From NCBI RefSeq assembly GCF_017565645.3, contig NZ_CP086136.1, forward strand, positions 930,001-994,000: 64,000 nucleotides of DNA, in the 5' to 3' direction. The stretch is from Bradyrhizobium barranii subsp. barranii (lineage in GTDB: Bacteria > Pseudomonadota > Alphaproteobacteria > Rhizobiales > Xanthobacteraceae). Below the pieces are notes generated by a model. That model worked only from the letters and a program-made list of their open reading frames with translations, had not been told where the DNA came from and did not search any database. Position numbers and translations under genes: made by a program. The first letter of the stretch is position 1. Each line of letters starts with the position of its first letter. Positions 1-9,517 of the stretch are shown in pieces.

Positions 1-867
1 TATGTCGATCCCTACGACGCGCGCGTGCTGGGTGCGCCGCGTGGCGAGGAGTTCTTCGCGACTGTGCGCAGGCTGCATCGCTGGCTGTTGATCCCCGGCG
101 ATGCCAAGGGGTGGGGACGCCAGATCACCGGCATCGCCGCGCTCGGCCTGATCGTCATGCTCATCTCGGGCCTCGTGCTGCGCTGGCCGCGCCGCGCCGG
201 CAGCGTGAAGATGTGGCTGAAGCCAAATCTCGACCTCAGCGGCCGCGGCCTGCACCGTTCGCTGCACGCGGTGATCGGCACCTGGGTGTTGCCGGTCTAT
301 CTGGTGATGACGCTGACCGGGCTGTGGTACTCGTTCGACTGGTACAAGGATGGGGTGGTCTGGCTGCTGTCGCGCCCAGACGTCACTGCTGCGAAGTTGC
401 AACCCAAGATGTCCGCAAAGGCGCCGCGCGCAGCCGGCCAGGCCGAGCCGGCTCAGCCGGTCGGATTCGATCGTGCATGGACGACGCTCCAGCATGAGGA
501 AGGCAAACATTTTTCCAAAGCGTTGCTGACGCTGCCCGCCGGACCCGGCACGGTCATCCGGATCCGGTCGTGGCCGAAGGATTCGACGCTCGATACCACG
601 CGCGACGAATTCCGCGTGGATGCGGTCACGGGGCAGGTGATCTCGGCGGAGCGCTATGCCGACAAGACGGTTGGCGAGAAGATCATCGCGAATGTGCTCG
701 ACATCCATCGCGGTGCGTTCCTGGGCTGGCCGGGCAAGCTCGCCTTCATGATTGCAGCAGCGTTGATGCCGCTGTTCTCGGTCACCGGCATTTTGCTCTA
801 TCTGTCGCGCCGCAGGCTGCGGCGTCCCGCGCAGCCGCCGCTTGGCCGGCTGGTTCCGGGCGAGTGA
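1..867 (+). CDS. PepSY-associated transmembrane protein, 5' end missing
   Basis: The frame is open from base 1, so the gene begins upstream of the window. The visible part has a transmembrane segment at about bases 121-183, a second at 268-330 that follows a conserved-looking GRGLHRSLHAVIG stretch, a periplasmic PepSY-like portion, and a last transmembrane segment at about 745-815 before an Arg-rich tail (LSRRRLRRP). This order (TM, H-rich TM, large loop, TM) is that of the PepSY-associated TM helix family, inner-membrane proteins often linked to siderophore or iron uptake and thought to act in ferric-siderophore reduction. The iron role is known of the family and is not shown here. The next gene lies 73 bases downstream on the same strand. 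Confidence 0.85.
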   Translation, partial: YVDPYDARVLGAPRGEEFFATVRRLHRWLLIPGDAKGWGRQITGIAALGLIVMLISGLVLRWPRRAGSVKMWLKPNLDLSGRGLHRSLHAVIGTWVLPVYLVMTLTGLWYSFDWYKDGVVWLLSRPDVTAAKLQPKMSAKAPRAAGQAEPAQPVGFDRAWTTLQHEEGKHFSKALLTLPAGPGTVIRIRSWPKDSTLDTTRDEFRVDAVTGQVISAERYADKTVGEKIIANVLDIHRGAFLGWPGKLAFMIAAALMPLFSVTGILLYLSRRRLRRPAQPPLGRLVPGE

Positions 868-940
868 ACGGCCGCGAAGGCTAGCCAAGCGCGCGACAAT
901 CGTTCAAAAGCCCTTGGCCTTACTTGCCAGGGTTCACGCC

Positions 941-2173
941 ATGAAGCTCCCCACCGTCACCCCCGCCGATATCCGCCGCGCGCTGCTGCTCCGCGAGGAG
1001 ATCGCGCTGCTCGATCTCAGGTACGAGGCCGGCTTCGCCACCGGGCATCCGCTTTTTGCCGCCAACATGGCCGCGGACCGGATCGCGATCGAGGCCGAGC
1101 TGCGGTTGCCACGCAAGGACGTCGCGATCGTGCTCTATGATGATGGCGAGGGACTTGTTGCAACCGGCGCCGAGCGGCTTGCCGCGCTCGGCTACACCAA
1201 TGTCAGCGCGCTCGAAGGCGGGCTGAAGGCCTGGCGCGATGCGGGCTATCAGGTGTTCGAGGACGTCAATTCCTATTCCAAGGCATTCGGCGAACTGGTC
1301 GAGGCACGCCGCCACACGCCGTCGTTCAGCGCCGACGAGGTGGCAAAGCTGATCGCGGACAAGGCCAACATCGCCATCCTCGATGTTCGCCGCTTCGACG
1401 AATATGCGACCATGAACATTCCGGGCTCGGTCAGCGTGCCCGGCGCTGAGCTGGTGCTGCGCGCAGGACAGGCCGCGCCCGACCCTGAGACCACCATCAT
1501 CGTCAATTGCGCCGGGCGCACGCGCTCGATCATCGGCACGCAGTCGCTGATCAATGCCGGCGTGCCCAACAAGGTGCGGGCGCTGCGCAACGGCACGATC
1601 GGCTGGACGCTGGCGCGGCACGCGCTCGATCACGGCGCCGACCGGCGCGGTGCGATCGGGCCGTTCGAGGGGGGCCCGGCCAATGCCCGCGACGTCGCCT
1701 ATCGCGCAGGTGTTCGCCACATCGGCGCGAACGAGGCGAAAGCGCTCGCGGCGCAGACCGATCGCACGCTCTATCGTTTCGACGTACGCGACGCAGAGGA
1801 GTTTGCGGCCGGTCATCTCCCGGGCTACCGGCATTATCCCGGCGGGCAGCTCGTTCAGGAAACCGACATGGCCGCACCCGTGCGCGGCGCGCGTATCCTC
1901 CTGACCGACGACCAGGGCGTGCGTGCCGACATGACGGCATCCTGGCTCGCCCAGATGGGCTGGGAGGTCTACGTCCTCGAAGGCGGCTACGAGGGTGAGC
2001 TCGAGGTCGGCCCGCCGCGCGTGCTGCCGAAGCCCGATCCGGCGCATCGCTACCGCCGGCCCTATGAGGGCACTGGCGTCGCCGAGCGCGCGATGCAGGC
2101 CTATCTCGACTGGGAATACGGTCTCGTCGAGCAACTCCGGCTCGACGGTACGCACGGGTTTTACGTCATTTGA
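941..2173 (+). CDS. Triple rhodanese-domain protein with one catalytic cysteine
   Basis: A 410-aa protein from ATG 941 (MKLPTVTPADIRRA). A longer in-frame start at 842 would overlap the preceding gene and adds an unlikely Arg-rich leader. Three rhodanese-like modules follow one another, at about residues 1-115, 120-240 and 255-370. Only the middle one carries an active-site Cys in a proper loop (VNCAGRTRS). The first has YDDGEG and the third TDDQGV at the same place, so they are probably inactive or regulatory. Rhodaneses move sulfane sulfur from thiosulfate or persulfides to cyanide, thiols or proteins. No partner gene indicates the acceptor. It is likely cytoplasmic, as no signal peptide is seen. 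Confidence 0.85.
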   Translation: MKLPTVTPADIRRALLLREEIALLDLRYEAGFATGHPLFAANMAADRIAIEAELRLPRKDVAIVLYDDGEGLVATGAERLAALGYTNVSALEGGLKAWRDAGYQVFEDVNSYSKAFGELVEARRHTPSFSADEVAKLIADKANIAILDVRRFDEYATMNIPGSVSVPGAELVLRAGQAAPDPETTIIVNCAGRTRSIIGTQSLINAGVPNKVRALRNGTIGWTLARHALDHGADRRGAIGPFEGGPANARDVAYRAGVRHIGANEAKALAAQTDRTLYRFDVRDAEEFAAGHLPGYRHYPGGQLVQETDMAAPVRGARILLTDDQGVRADMTASWLAQMGWEVYVLEGGYEGELEVGPPRVLPKPDPAHRYRRPYEGTGVAERAMQAYLDWEYGLVEQLRLDGTHGFYVI

Positions 2174-2293
2174 CTGGGCGGCCACCGTAAACACTTACCG
2201 CCCCGCCATCTTCTCCCCATATCCAAACCCTATTGTGCTGCATCTCCCCCGCGGTCTATGAGCTGCGGCAAAGCTGTGACCTACGGAGATTCC

Positions 2294-3538
2294 ATGCCAG
2301 CCCCAGGCCAAAGCCCCGAGCGGAACGCGAAGGCGCTGTTGCTCGAAGGCGTCAATGACAGCGCTGTCGACTTGTTCCGGAGCGCGGGCTTCACCAATGT
2401 CGAGCGGTTGACCAAGGCGCTGGACGGCGAAGACCTGGGGCGCGCGCTGAAGGGCGTGTCGCTGCTCGGTATCCGCTCGCGCACCCAGATCACCGATGAG
2501 GTGCTCGCGGCTGCGGACGGGCTTCTCGCGGTCGGCTGCTTCAGCGTCGGCACAAACCAGGTCGATCTCCTGGCGGCGCGCAAGCGCGGCATTCCCGTGT
2601 TCAACGCGCCGTTCTCCAACACGCGCAGCGTCGCCGAGCTCGTGATCGGCGAGATCGTGATGCTGCTACGGCGCATCTTCCCGCGCTCGGTGTCGGCGCA
2701 TGAGGGCGGCTGGGACAAGTCGGCGACCGGCAGCCGCGAGGTGCGCGGCCGCACGCTCGGCATCATCGGCTACGGTAATATCGGCTCGCAGCTGTCGACG
2801 CTGGCCGAAGCGATCGGCATGCGCGTGATCTATTTCGACCGTACCGACAAGCTTCGCCACGGCAACACCGAGCCGGTCGAGAAGCTGGAAGAGCTGCTGG
2901 CGCAGAGCGATGTCGTCAGCCTTCACGTGCCCGAGACGCCGGAGACATCAGGCATGATCGGCGAGACGGAGCTGCGGGCGATGAAATCAGGCTCGTTCCT
3001 GATCAACAACAGCCGCGGCACCGTGGTCGATCTCGATGCGCTCGCGGGCGCCCTGCGGAACGGCCATCTCGCCGGCGCAGCCATTGACGTGTTTCCGGTC
3101 GAGCCGTCGTCGAACTCGGATCGCTTCAAGAGCCCGGTGCAGGGCCTCGAGAACGTCATCCTCACCCCGCATATCGGCGGCTCGACCGAGGAGGCGCAGG
3201 AGCGCATCGGCGGCGAGGTCGCGCGAAAACTGGTCGACTATTTCATCACGGGATCGACCATGGGCGCGGTGAATTTCCCGGAGGTGCAGCTGCACTTGCG
3301 TCCCGCCGGTGCGCGCTTCAGCCATGTCCATCGCAACGTGCCGGGCATGCTGCGGCGGCTCAACGAGGTCTTTCTCCAGCGCGACATCAACATCGTCGCG
3401 CAATACCTGGAGACCGCCGGCGACCTCGGCTACGTCGTGCTCGACGCCGACCTGGCAGGCCAGGATTCAGATGCATTGCTTCAGCAGATCCGCGCGCTCG
3501 ACGGAACGGTCGGCGCGCGGCTGGTGTTCGAGCACTAG
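2294..3538 (+). CDS. serA: D-3-phosphoglycerate dehydrogenase, ACT-domain form
   Basis: A 414-aa NAD-dependent D-2-hydroxyacid dehydrogenase that should oxidise 3-phosphoglycerate to 3-phosphohydroxypyruvate, the first step of serine synthesis. Visible are the split substrate-binding domain, the Rossmann signature GIIGYGNIGS, the helix NNSRGTVVDLDALAG, the catalytic TPHIGGST loop, and a C-terminal ACT domain (about residues 340-414, NVPGMLRRLNEVF onward) that in E. coli SerA binds serine for feedback control. The length matches the E. coli type (410 aa) and not the longer 530-aa type. The start at 2294 is preferred because ACGGAG lies just upstream. The frame opens earlier, at 2258, with no ribosome site. 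Confidence 0.92.
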   Translation: MPAPGQSPERNAKALLLEGVNDSAVDLFRSAGFTNVERLTKALDGEDLGRALKGVSLLGIRSRTQITDEVLAAADGLLAVGCFSVGTNQVDLLAARKRGIPVFNAPFSNTRSVAELVIGEIVMLLRRIFPRSVSAHEGGWDKSATGSREVRGRTLGIIGYGNIGSQLSTLAEAIGMRVIYFDRTDKLRHGNTEPVEKLEELLAQSDVVSLHVPETPETSGMIGETELRAMKSGSFLINNSRGTVVDLDALAGALRNGHLAGAAIDVFPVEPSSNSDRFKSPVQGLENVILTPHIGGSTEEAQERIGGEVARKLVDYFITGSTMGAVNFPEVQLHLRPAGARFSHVHRNVPGMLRRLNEVFLQRDINIVAQYLETAGDLGYVVLDADLAGQDSDALLQQIRALDGTVGARLVFEH

Positions 3539-3649
3539 GCCGGCGTCACGTTCCAGTTGCATTACGCTGCCAAGGTTCTCTAAACTGTCGTTATTCTCGG
3601 CGTGTGACAAATCGCGTCGAATTTGAGCTTCAGTTGCGTGGGTGCCGCC

Positions 3650-4669
3650 ATGGAACGGGACGCCGTACTGATCGATCTCGCGCTTCAAGGTGGCGGCTCG
3701 CACGGCGCCTTCACCTGGGGCGTGCTCGACCGTCTTCTGGAAGAGAAGTGGCTCACCATCGCCGCGATCTCCGGCACCTCCGCGGGCGCGATGAATGCGG
3801 CCGTGCTCGCAGACGGGTGGATCGCGGGTGGCGCCGACGGCGCGCGCGACGCGCTCGAAAAATACTGGCGCCGCGTTTCGAAGGCTGCCGCCTTTAGTCC
3901 GCTCCAGCGCTCGCCGCTCGATCGATTGATGGGGCGCTGGACGCTCGATACGTCGCCCTTCTACATCCTCACCGATTTGATGTCGCGCGTGCTGTCGCCC
4001 TACGATCTCAATCCGACCGGCTACAATCCGCTGCGCGCGGTGCTGGCCGAGAGCATCGATTTCGAGCGGCTCGCGAGCTCGCCAATAAAGCTGTTCGTCA
4101 CCGCGACGCGGGTGCGCACCGGCCGCGGCCGCATCTTCCGCAACGCCGAGATCACGGCGGACGTGCTGCTGGCATCGGCCTGCCTGCCGACCATGTTCCG
4201 CGCGATCGAGATCGACGGCGAGCCCTATTGGGACGGCGGCTTCGCCGGCAACCCCACGATAACGCCGCTCATTCGCGAAAGCGATGCGCACGACACGATC
4301 CTGGTGCAGATCAATCCGACCGAAACGCTCGAAGAGCCGCGGACGGCTGCGGAGATTCTCAATCGATTGAACGAGATTTCGTTCAATTCGCCCCTGATGA
4401 AGGAATTGCGCATGATCGCGCTGCTGCGCCAGGCGGCCGACCCCGGCAGCGGCGAGGGCGCGCGCTGGGCAAAGATGCGGACCCACCGCGTCAAGAGCGA
4501 CATGCTGGCGAAGTTCGGCGCGTCATCCAAGCTCAACGCCGAATGGGAGTTCGTCTCGATGCTGCGCGCCGAGGGGCGCCTGGCCGCGGACGCGTTTCTC
4601 GCCGCGCACGGTGCCGACATCGGCCGGCAATCGACCGCCGATCTCGACGTCCTGCTGTCGGAGTGCTGA
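3650..4669 (+). CDS. Patatin-like phospholipase/acyl hydrolase
   Basis: A 339-aa cytoplasmic patatin-family lipid acyl hydrolase using a Ser-Asp dyad. The oxyanion loop is GGGSHG near residues 14-19, the nucleophile elbow is SGTSAG with Ser44, and the catalytic Asp is in YWDGGFAGNP (Asp195). An earlier TTG start at 3623 exists, but ATG 3650 begins right at the family N-terminus. The stop is followed after three bases by a GntP permease, so the two are almost certainly co-transcribed. In other bacteria such pairs sit with D-3-hydroxybutyrate dehydrogenase, which suggests a link with hydroxybutyrate/PHB products. That dehydrogenase is not in this window, so the link is an inference. Confidence 0.9.
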   Translation: MERDAVLIDLALQGGGSHGAFTWGVLDRLLEEKWLTIAAISGTSAGAMNAAVLADGWIAGGADGARDALEKYWRRVSKAAAFSPLQRSPLDRLMGRWTLDTSPFYILTDLMSRVLSPYDLNPTGYNPLRAVLAESIDFERLASSPIKLFVTATRVRTGRGRIFRNAEITADVLLASACLPTMFRAIEIDGEPYWDGGFAGNPTITPLIRESDAHDTILVQINPTETLEEPRTAAEILNRLNEISFNSPLMKELRMIALLRQAADPGSGEGARWAKMRTHRVKSDMLAKFGASSKLNAEWEFVSMLRAEGRLAADAFLAAHGADIGRQSTADLDVLLSEC

Positions 4670-4672
4670 GGC

Positions 4673-6127
4673 ATGGGTCTTCTCGGCCTCCTCGTCGGGC
4701 TCGCCCTGCTCGTCCTGTTCGCTTTTCGCGGCTGGAGCGTGCTTCTGCTGGCGCCGTTCGCGGCGCTCGTTGCCGCGTTGTTCGGCGGCGAGCCGCTGCT
4801 TGCGAACCTGACCCAGGTGTTCATGGTGCATGCAGCCGGATTTCTGGCCCAGTTCTTCCCGATCTTCCTGCTTGGCGCGGTCTTCGGCAAGCTGATGGAC
4901 GATAGCGGCGCGGTCACGTCGGTCGCCGCCTTCATGGCGGAGCGCCTCGGCGAGCGTCGCGTGATCCTGGCGGTGGTGCTCGCCGGTGCCGCGGTGACCT
5001 ATGGCGGCGTCAGCCTGTTCGTTGCATTTTTCGTCATCGTTCCCATGGCCCGTTCGCTGTTTCGCGCGGCTTCAATCCCGCGTCGCCTGATCCCGGCTGC
5101 TATCGTGCTGGGGACGTCGACCTTCACCATGTCGGCGTTGCCGGGCACGCCGTCGATCCAGAATGCGATCCCGATGCCGTTCTTCGGCACGACGCCGTTC
5201 GCAGCGCCTGGTCTCGGCATCATCGCCTCCCTCATCATGCTCGTGACAGGGTTGTGGTGGCTGCACCGCGCTGAAGCCGCAGCGCGCCGTGCTGGAGAAG
5301 GCTATGGCGACGATATCGAGGGCGCGACCGAGCGCGCCGCCGCCGACGAGCTCGTGCGCGAGCGCGCCACGACCGCGCGCGAGTTCGATCCGGCGGAACT
5401 CCAGCACGGTCAGCGCAGCGAGCGGCCGTCGCCCGTGTGGAGTGCGATCGCGCCGCTGATCGTGGTCGTCATCGTGAATTTGGTGATGTCGCTCGTGGTG
5501 CTGCCGCGGCTCGATGTCAGCTATCTCGCCGAGCAGCGTTTTGGTGAAACGACGCTCGCGGCCGTCGCAGGCGTGTGGTCGGTCGCGGTCGCGCTGACTG
5601 CGGCCATCGTCACGACCATCGTGCTGAACCGGGCCCGCCTGCCGGCGCTTCGCCGCACCATGGACGCCGGGGCCAATGCATCCGTCCTGCCCGCGTTCAG
5701 CGTCGCCAGCCTTGTCGGATTCGGCGCTGTCGTCGCCTCGCTGCCGGCATTCACGATCGTGCGCGACTGGGTGCTTGCGATCGAAGGCGGACCGCTGGTC
5801 TCGCTAGCGGTTGCGACCAACATCCTGGCCGCTCTGACCGGGTCGGCGTCAGGCGGCCTGACCATTGCCCTCGACGCGCTCGGCCAAACTTATGTCGAGC
5901 TCGCCGCGCGCACCGGCATAGCCCCTGCGCTGATGCACCGCGTGGCGGTGATCGGCTCGGGGACGCTCGACATCCTGCCGCACAATGGCGCGGTGGTCAG
6001 CCTGCTCGCGATCTGCGGCCTGACGCACCGTGACAGCTATTTCGACATCGTGATGGTCGGCATCGCGACGTCGCTGCTGGCGCTGGTGGCCGTAATCGCA
6101 TTGGGCAGCGCGCTGGGATCGTTCTGA
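4673..6127 (+). CDS. GntP-family permease
   Basis: A 484-aa inner-membrane carrier with about 12-14 hydrophobic segments. The N-terminal region (FPIFLLGAVFGKLMDDSG), the GTSTFTMSALPGTPSIQN stretch and the C-terminal SGTLDILPHNGAVVSLL are typical of the GntP gluconate/organic-acid:H+ symporter family. A charged cytoplasmic loop lies at about residues 205-245. It begins three bases after the patatin stop, so it is translationally linked to it. The substrate cannot be read from sequence: gluconate and D-3-hydroxybutyrate are both family substrates, and the patatin neighbour slightly favours the latter. Confidence 0.88.
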   Translation: MGLLGLLVGLALLVLFAFRGWSVLLLAPFAALVAALFGGEPLLANLTQVFMVHAAGFLAQFFPIFLLGAVFGKLMDDSGAVTSVAAFMAERLGERRVILAVVLAGAAVTYGGVSLFVAFFVIVPMARSLFRAASIPRRLIPAAIVLGTSTFTMSALPGTPSIQNAIPMPFFGTTPFAAPGLGIIASLIMLVTGLWWLHRAEAAARRAGEGYGDDIEGATERAAADELVRERATTAREFDPAELQHGQRSERPSPVWSAIAPLIVVVIVNLVMSLVVLPRLDVSYLAEQRFGETTLAAVAGVWSVAVALTAAIVTTIVLNRARLPALRRTMDAGANASVLPAFSVASLVGFGAVVASLPAFTIVRDWVLAIEGGPLVSLAVATNILAALTGSASGGLTIALDALGQTYVELAARTGIAPALMHRVAVIGSGTLDILPHNGAVVSLLAICGLTHRDSYFDIVMVGIATSLLALVAVIALGSALGSF

Positions 6128-6223
6128 AGGAAGGCCAGCGCAAGCGATTGACGGAAGGGCGAAGGTTGCATTGAATGCGGCCAACCGTCGGATACAAAAA
6201 TAGGGAAAGCCAGGGTGGAAACG

Positions 6224-7885
6224 ATGACGCGAAAGAACGCGAAGCGGTGTGCATTGCTCGTGGGTGCGGCGGTCGCGCTGAGTGCGAATGCCGTGTCGGC
6301 GGCGACGCTGGCGGAGGATGCGGAGATGGTCTGCAAAAGCCTCGCTGGCGGCGCCGATGCCGTGAAGATCGTTTCCGCGACATTGCTGGCGCCGTCGCAA
6401 CTGGCTGTCGCCGAGCGCGGGCCGACGCCGTCTGGGCGCATCACGCCGGCCAATCCCGGTTTCTGCAAGGTGCTGGGTCACATCGACCCAACCGATCCCA
6501 AGGCGCCGCCGATTAAATTCCAGGTCAACCTTCCCGTCGAATGGAACGGGCGCTCCGTTCAGTATGGCGGTGGGGGCTTTAACGGCGTGCTGATCACCGG
6601 CCTTGGGCTGCCGCCGGCCTATCCGTTCGACAAGCCGTCGCCGCTGGCGCGCGGCTTCGTCACCTACGGCACCGATTCCGGCCATGAGTCCAAGCCAGGC
6701 GAGCCGCCGCAACTGTTCGCGCTGAATGACGAAGCCTTCGAGAATTTCGCCCACCGTGCCTACAAGAAGGTGCGCGACGCCGCGGTTGGGCTGATGGAGC
6801 GCGCCTACGGCAAGAAGCCGGAGAAGATGTACTTCATGGGCTCCTCCGAGGGCGGCCGCGAAGGCCTCACCATGGCGCAGCGCTACCCCGACGATTTCGA
6901 CGGCATCTTCGCCCGCGTGCCCGTGATCAACTGGGTCGGTCTGCAGCATGCCGGTACGCGCTCGGGCCTTGTGACCATGGGCGAGGGCTGGATCAATCCG
7001 GCGCAGGTCAAGCTCGTGGCCGATTCCGTGCGGCAGGCTTGCGACAAGGCCGACGGCTCCGATAATGCGCTGGTGCAGGACCCCGTAGCCTGCAACGCAG
7101 CGTTCAAGGTCGAGACGCTGCGTTGTGCGGCGGGCCAGAGCGGCGATCAGTGCCTCACCGATGCACAGATCAAGGCCGTGAACACGCTGCACGGGACCTA
7201 CAAATTCCCGTTCGCGCTCGCCAACGGGCTCGACGATTATCCGGGCTGGGGCGTGTCGGGCGAGGATGCGGCGGCGATCGGACCGACCGGTGGCTGGGTG
7301 GCGTGGTGGCTTGGCACAGCGCCACCCGCGCAGCCGCCTGCCCCCAACAACGGCATCGCCTGGATCTACGGCGCCGGCGGCATTCAACATGTGTTCGCAC
7401 GCGATCCCAAGCTCGACGTCACCACCTACAAGGTCGAGGAGCACAAGGCGCGGCTGCTAGAGGTCTCGAGCCTGATGGATTCGACCGATCCCGATCTCAG
7501 CCGGTTTCGCGGACGCGGCGGCCGGCTCATCATGCTTGAGCACATGGCTGACTATGCGCAGAGCCCATATGCCGGCATCCGCTATTTCGAGAGCGTCGAA
7601 CGCAAGCTCGGCAAGGCCGAGACGGCGGAATTCGCGCGGCTCTACACCGCGCCCGGCGTCGACCACGTCGGCTCCGGCGCGCCGGCCAATGTCGACATGC
7701 TCAGCGCGCTGGTCGAGTGGGTCGAGCAGGGCAAGGGACCCGGCGACCTCGAGGTCAGCGAGCAGAAGGTCGAGGCGCCCACGTTCGCAACGCTCCGCGC
7801 GCTGCCGCTGTGCCGCTGGCCGTCTTGGCCGCACTACAAGAGCGGCCCAGTGACGGAGGCGTCGAGTTTTACTTGCGCACCGTGA
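6224..7885 (+). CDS. Tannase/feruloyl-esterase family hydrolase, exported
   Basis: A 553-aa alpha/beta hydrolase with an N-terminal signal peptide (ALLVGAAVALSANAVSA, cleavage after residue 26 or so) and the tannase-family nucleophile elbow MGSSEGGREG (Ser208). The C-terminal catalytic His is expected in APGVDHVG. Cysteines scattered around residues 34, 80 and 290-310 fit the disulfides of this family. Members hydrolyse galloyl or feruloyl esters, or act as MHETase. Here the substrate is unknown. ATG 6224 is preferred over GTG 6215 because the AGGG ribosome site is then correctly spaced. It is probably periplasmic and degrades plant phenolic esters. Confidence 0.87.
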   Translation: MTRKNAKRCALLVGAAVALSANAVSAATLAEDAEMVCKSLAGGADAVKIVSATLLAPSQLAVAERGPTPSGRITPANPGFCKVLGHIDPTDPKAPPIKFQVNLPVEWNGRSVQYGGGGFNGVLITGLGLPPAYPFDKPSPLARGFVTYGTDSGHESKPGEPPQLFALNDEAFENFAHRAYKKVRDAAVGLMERAYGKKPEKMYFMGSSEGGREGLTMAQRYPDDFDGIFARVPVINWVGLQHAGTRSGLVTMGEGWINPAQVKLVADSVRQACDKADGSDNALVQDPVACNAAFKVETLRCAAGQSGDQCLTDAQIKAVNTLHGTYKFPFALANGLDDYPGWGVSGEDAAAIGPTGGWVAWWLGTAPPAQPPAPNNGIAWIYGAGGIQHVFARDPKLDVTTYKVEEHKARLLEVSSLMDSTDPDLSRFRGRGGRLIMLEHMADYAQSPYAGIRYFESVERKLGKAETAEFARLYTAPGVDHVGSGAPANVDMLSALVEWVEQGKGPGDLEVSEQKVEAPTFATLRALPLCRWPSWPHYKSGPVTEASSFTCAP

Positions 7886-7903
7886 GGAACGGCGCGCTGT
7901 TGA

Positions 7904-9517
7904 CTAATGTGCCGGGCCGCCGGCCGCTTTGACGCGCCGCGTCAGCACCACCGCGATCGCCGCGAGCACCAGCACCGCGCCGATCACCGCAAAGGCGTCG
8001 GAATAGCCCATCACCAGCGCCTGGCGCTTGACCGTCTTGCCGAGTGCGATGATGGCCTGCTCGCGCGCCGCGTGAGGGTCTGGCACGCCGTGGGCCATGA
8101 AGTAATCCGTCATCTGCGCGATGCGGGTGCGGACTTCCTCGCGGCCGAGCGTGACCGACTGGCCGATGATGTTGGAGTGGAACTGCTCGCGCTTGGTGAT
8201 GATGGTCGCGAGCGTCGCCGTGCCGATCGCGCCGCCGAGATTGCGGAACATGTTGCTGATGCCGGAAGCCGCGGCCGCGTCCTGCGGCGCGATGCCGCCT
8301 GTCAGCACCGAGGTTAGCGGCGTCAGCACCATGGCCTGGCCGACGGCGCGCACGATGTTCGGAATCCAGAGCTGGTCGCCGGCATAGTCCGGCGACATCG
8401 CCGTGTTCATGAAGCAGCTATAGGCGAAGATCAGAAGTCCGGTGATGGCGATGTAGCGCGTGTCGAAGCGCTGCATCAGCTTCGGGATCAGCGGGATCAG
8501 CACGAGTTGCGGCAGGCCGGTCCAGGCCAGCACATTGCCGATCTGCTCCGCATTGTAGCCCTGCGCCTGGCCGAGATAGGCGGGCAGGATATAGACCGAG
8601 CCGAACAGCGCGAAGCCGACCATCGTCATCGCAATGGTACCGAAGCCGAAATTACGCTGTGTCAGCAGGCGCAGCCGGATCAGCGGCTTCTCGATCGTGA
8701 GCTCGATCGTGACGAACAGCGTGAGGCCGACGGCCGCGATGATCGCCAGCTTGACGATGAAGGGCGAGGAAAACCAGTCATCCTTGTTGCCTTCCTCCAG
8801 CACGGCCTGCAGTGCCGACAGCCCGATCGCCATGGTGAAGATGCCGGCCCAGTCGCCCTCCTTCAAGAGACCGAGCTGCATCTTCTGCTTCTCCAGCGTC
8901 AGATAGAGCGCGGCCACCATCACCGCGGTCGGAATTACGTTGACGAAGAAGATCGTACGCCAGCCGTAATTCTCCGTGAGATAGCCGCCGATGGTCGGTC
9001 CGATCGCGGGTGCAAAGGTGACGGACAGCGCGAAGATCGCAAGACCCACCGGCTGCTGCGGCTTCGGCAGCTTGGTCAGCACCAGCGTGAACGCCATCGG
9101 GATCAGCACGCCGCCGGCAAAGCCCTGCAGGCCGCGCATTGCGATCATCGACGGCAAATCATGTGTGAAGGCGCAGGCGACCGAGAACGCCGCGAACAGC
9201 GTCGCGCTCGCCAGCATGTAGCGGCGGAACGAGAACACGCGGCTCAAATAGTCGGTCAGGGGGATCACGATGATCTCGCCGATCAGATACGACGTCGAGA
9301 TCCAGGAGCCGTTGTCGGCGCCGGTACCGATGCCGCCCTCGATGTTGGCCAGCGAGGCGTTGGTGATCTGGATGTTCAGGATCGCCATGAACGAGCCGAT
9401 CATGGCGGCGAGCACGGCGATCCAGATCGCGGCACTCGCGCGGTTCGGGTCGGCTATTGCCGGATCAGGCGTCGCGGCCAGTGTTGCCGGCGTCGAAAGT
9501 GAGAGGCTGTTTGACAT
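7904..9517 (-). CDS. DHA2-family MFS drug efflux pump (EmrB-like)
   Basis: A 537-aa, 14-TM major facilitator of the EmrB/QacA (DHA2) type. It shows the motif NIQITNASLANIEGG in TM1, GSWISTSYLIGEIIV, the loop DYLSRVFSFRRY and MRGLQGFAGGVLIPMA. It exports hydrophobic compounds with the adjacent HlyD-type adaptor and an outer-membrane channel encoded elsewhere. GGAGGG lies 9 bases before the ATG. The start lies 53 bases inside the end of the adaptor gene, so translation is probably coupled. It faces the tannase gene tail to tail. Confidence 0.92.
   Translation of the reverse strand: MSNSLSLSTPATLAATPDPAIADPNRASAAIWIAVLAAMIGSFMAILNIQITNASLANIEGGIGTGADNGSWISTSYLIGEIIVIPLTDYLSRVFSFRRYMLASATLFAAFSVACAFTHDLPSMIAMRGLQGFAGGVLIPMAFTLVLTKLPKPQQPVGLAIFALSVTFAPAIGPTIGGYLTENYGWRTIFFVNVIPTAVMVAALYLTLEKQKMQLGLLKEGDWAGIFTMAIGLSALQAVLEEGNKDDWFSSPFIVKLAIIAAVGLTLFVTIELTIEKPLIRLRLLTQRNFGFGTIAMTMVGFALFGSVYILPAYLGQAQGYNAEQIGNVLAWTGLPQLVLIPLIPKLMQRFDTRYIAITGLLIFAYSCFMNTAMSPDYAGDQLWIPNIVRAVGQAMVLTPLTSVLTGGIAPQDAAAASGISNMFRNLGGAIGTATLATIITKREQFHSNIIGQSVTLGREEVRTRIAQMTDYFMAHGVPDPHAAREQAIIALGKTVKRQALVMGYSDAFAVIGAVLVLAAIAVVLTRRVKAAGGPAH

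Noticed and set aside
842..940. N-terminal extension of the rhodanese protein
   Set aside because: It overlaps the PepSY gene and reads as Arg-rich shadow. The ATG at 941 begins at the domain.
5849..7444. 531-aa minus-strand frame over the GntP and tannase genes
   Set aside because: The plus-strand genes carry the conserved motifs. The minus frame is rich in Arg/His and has no recognisable domain.
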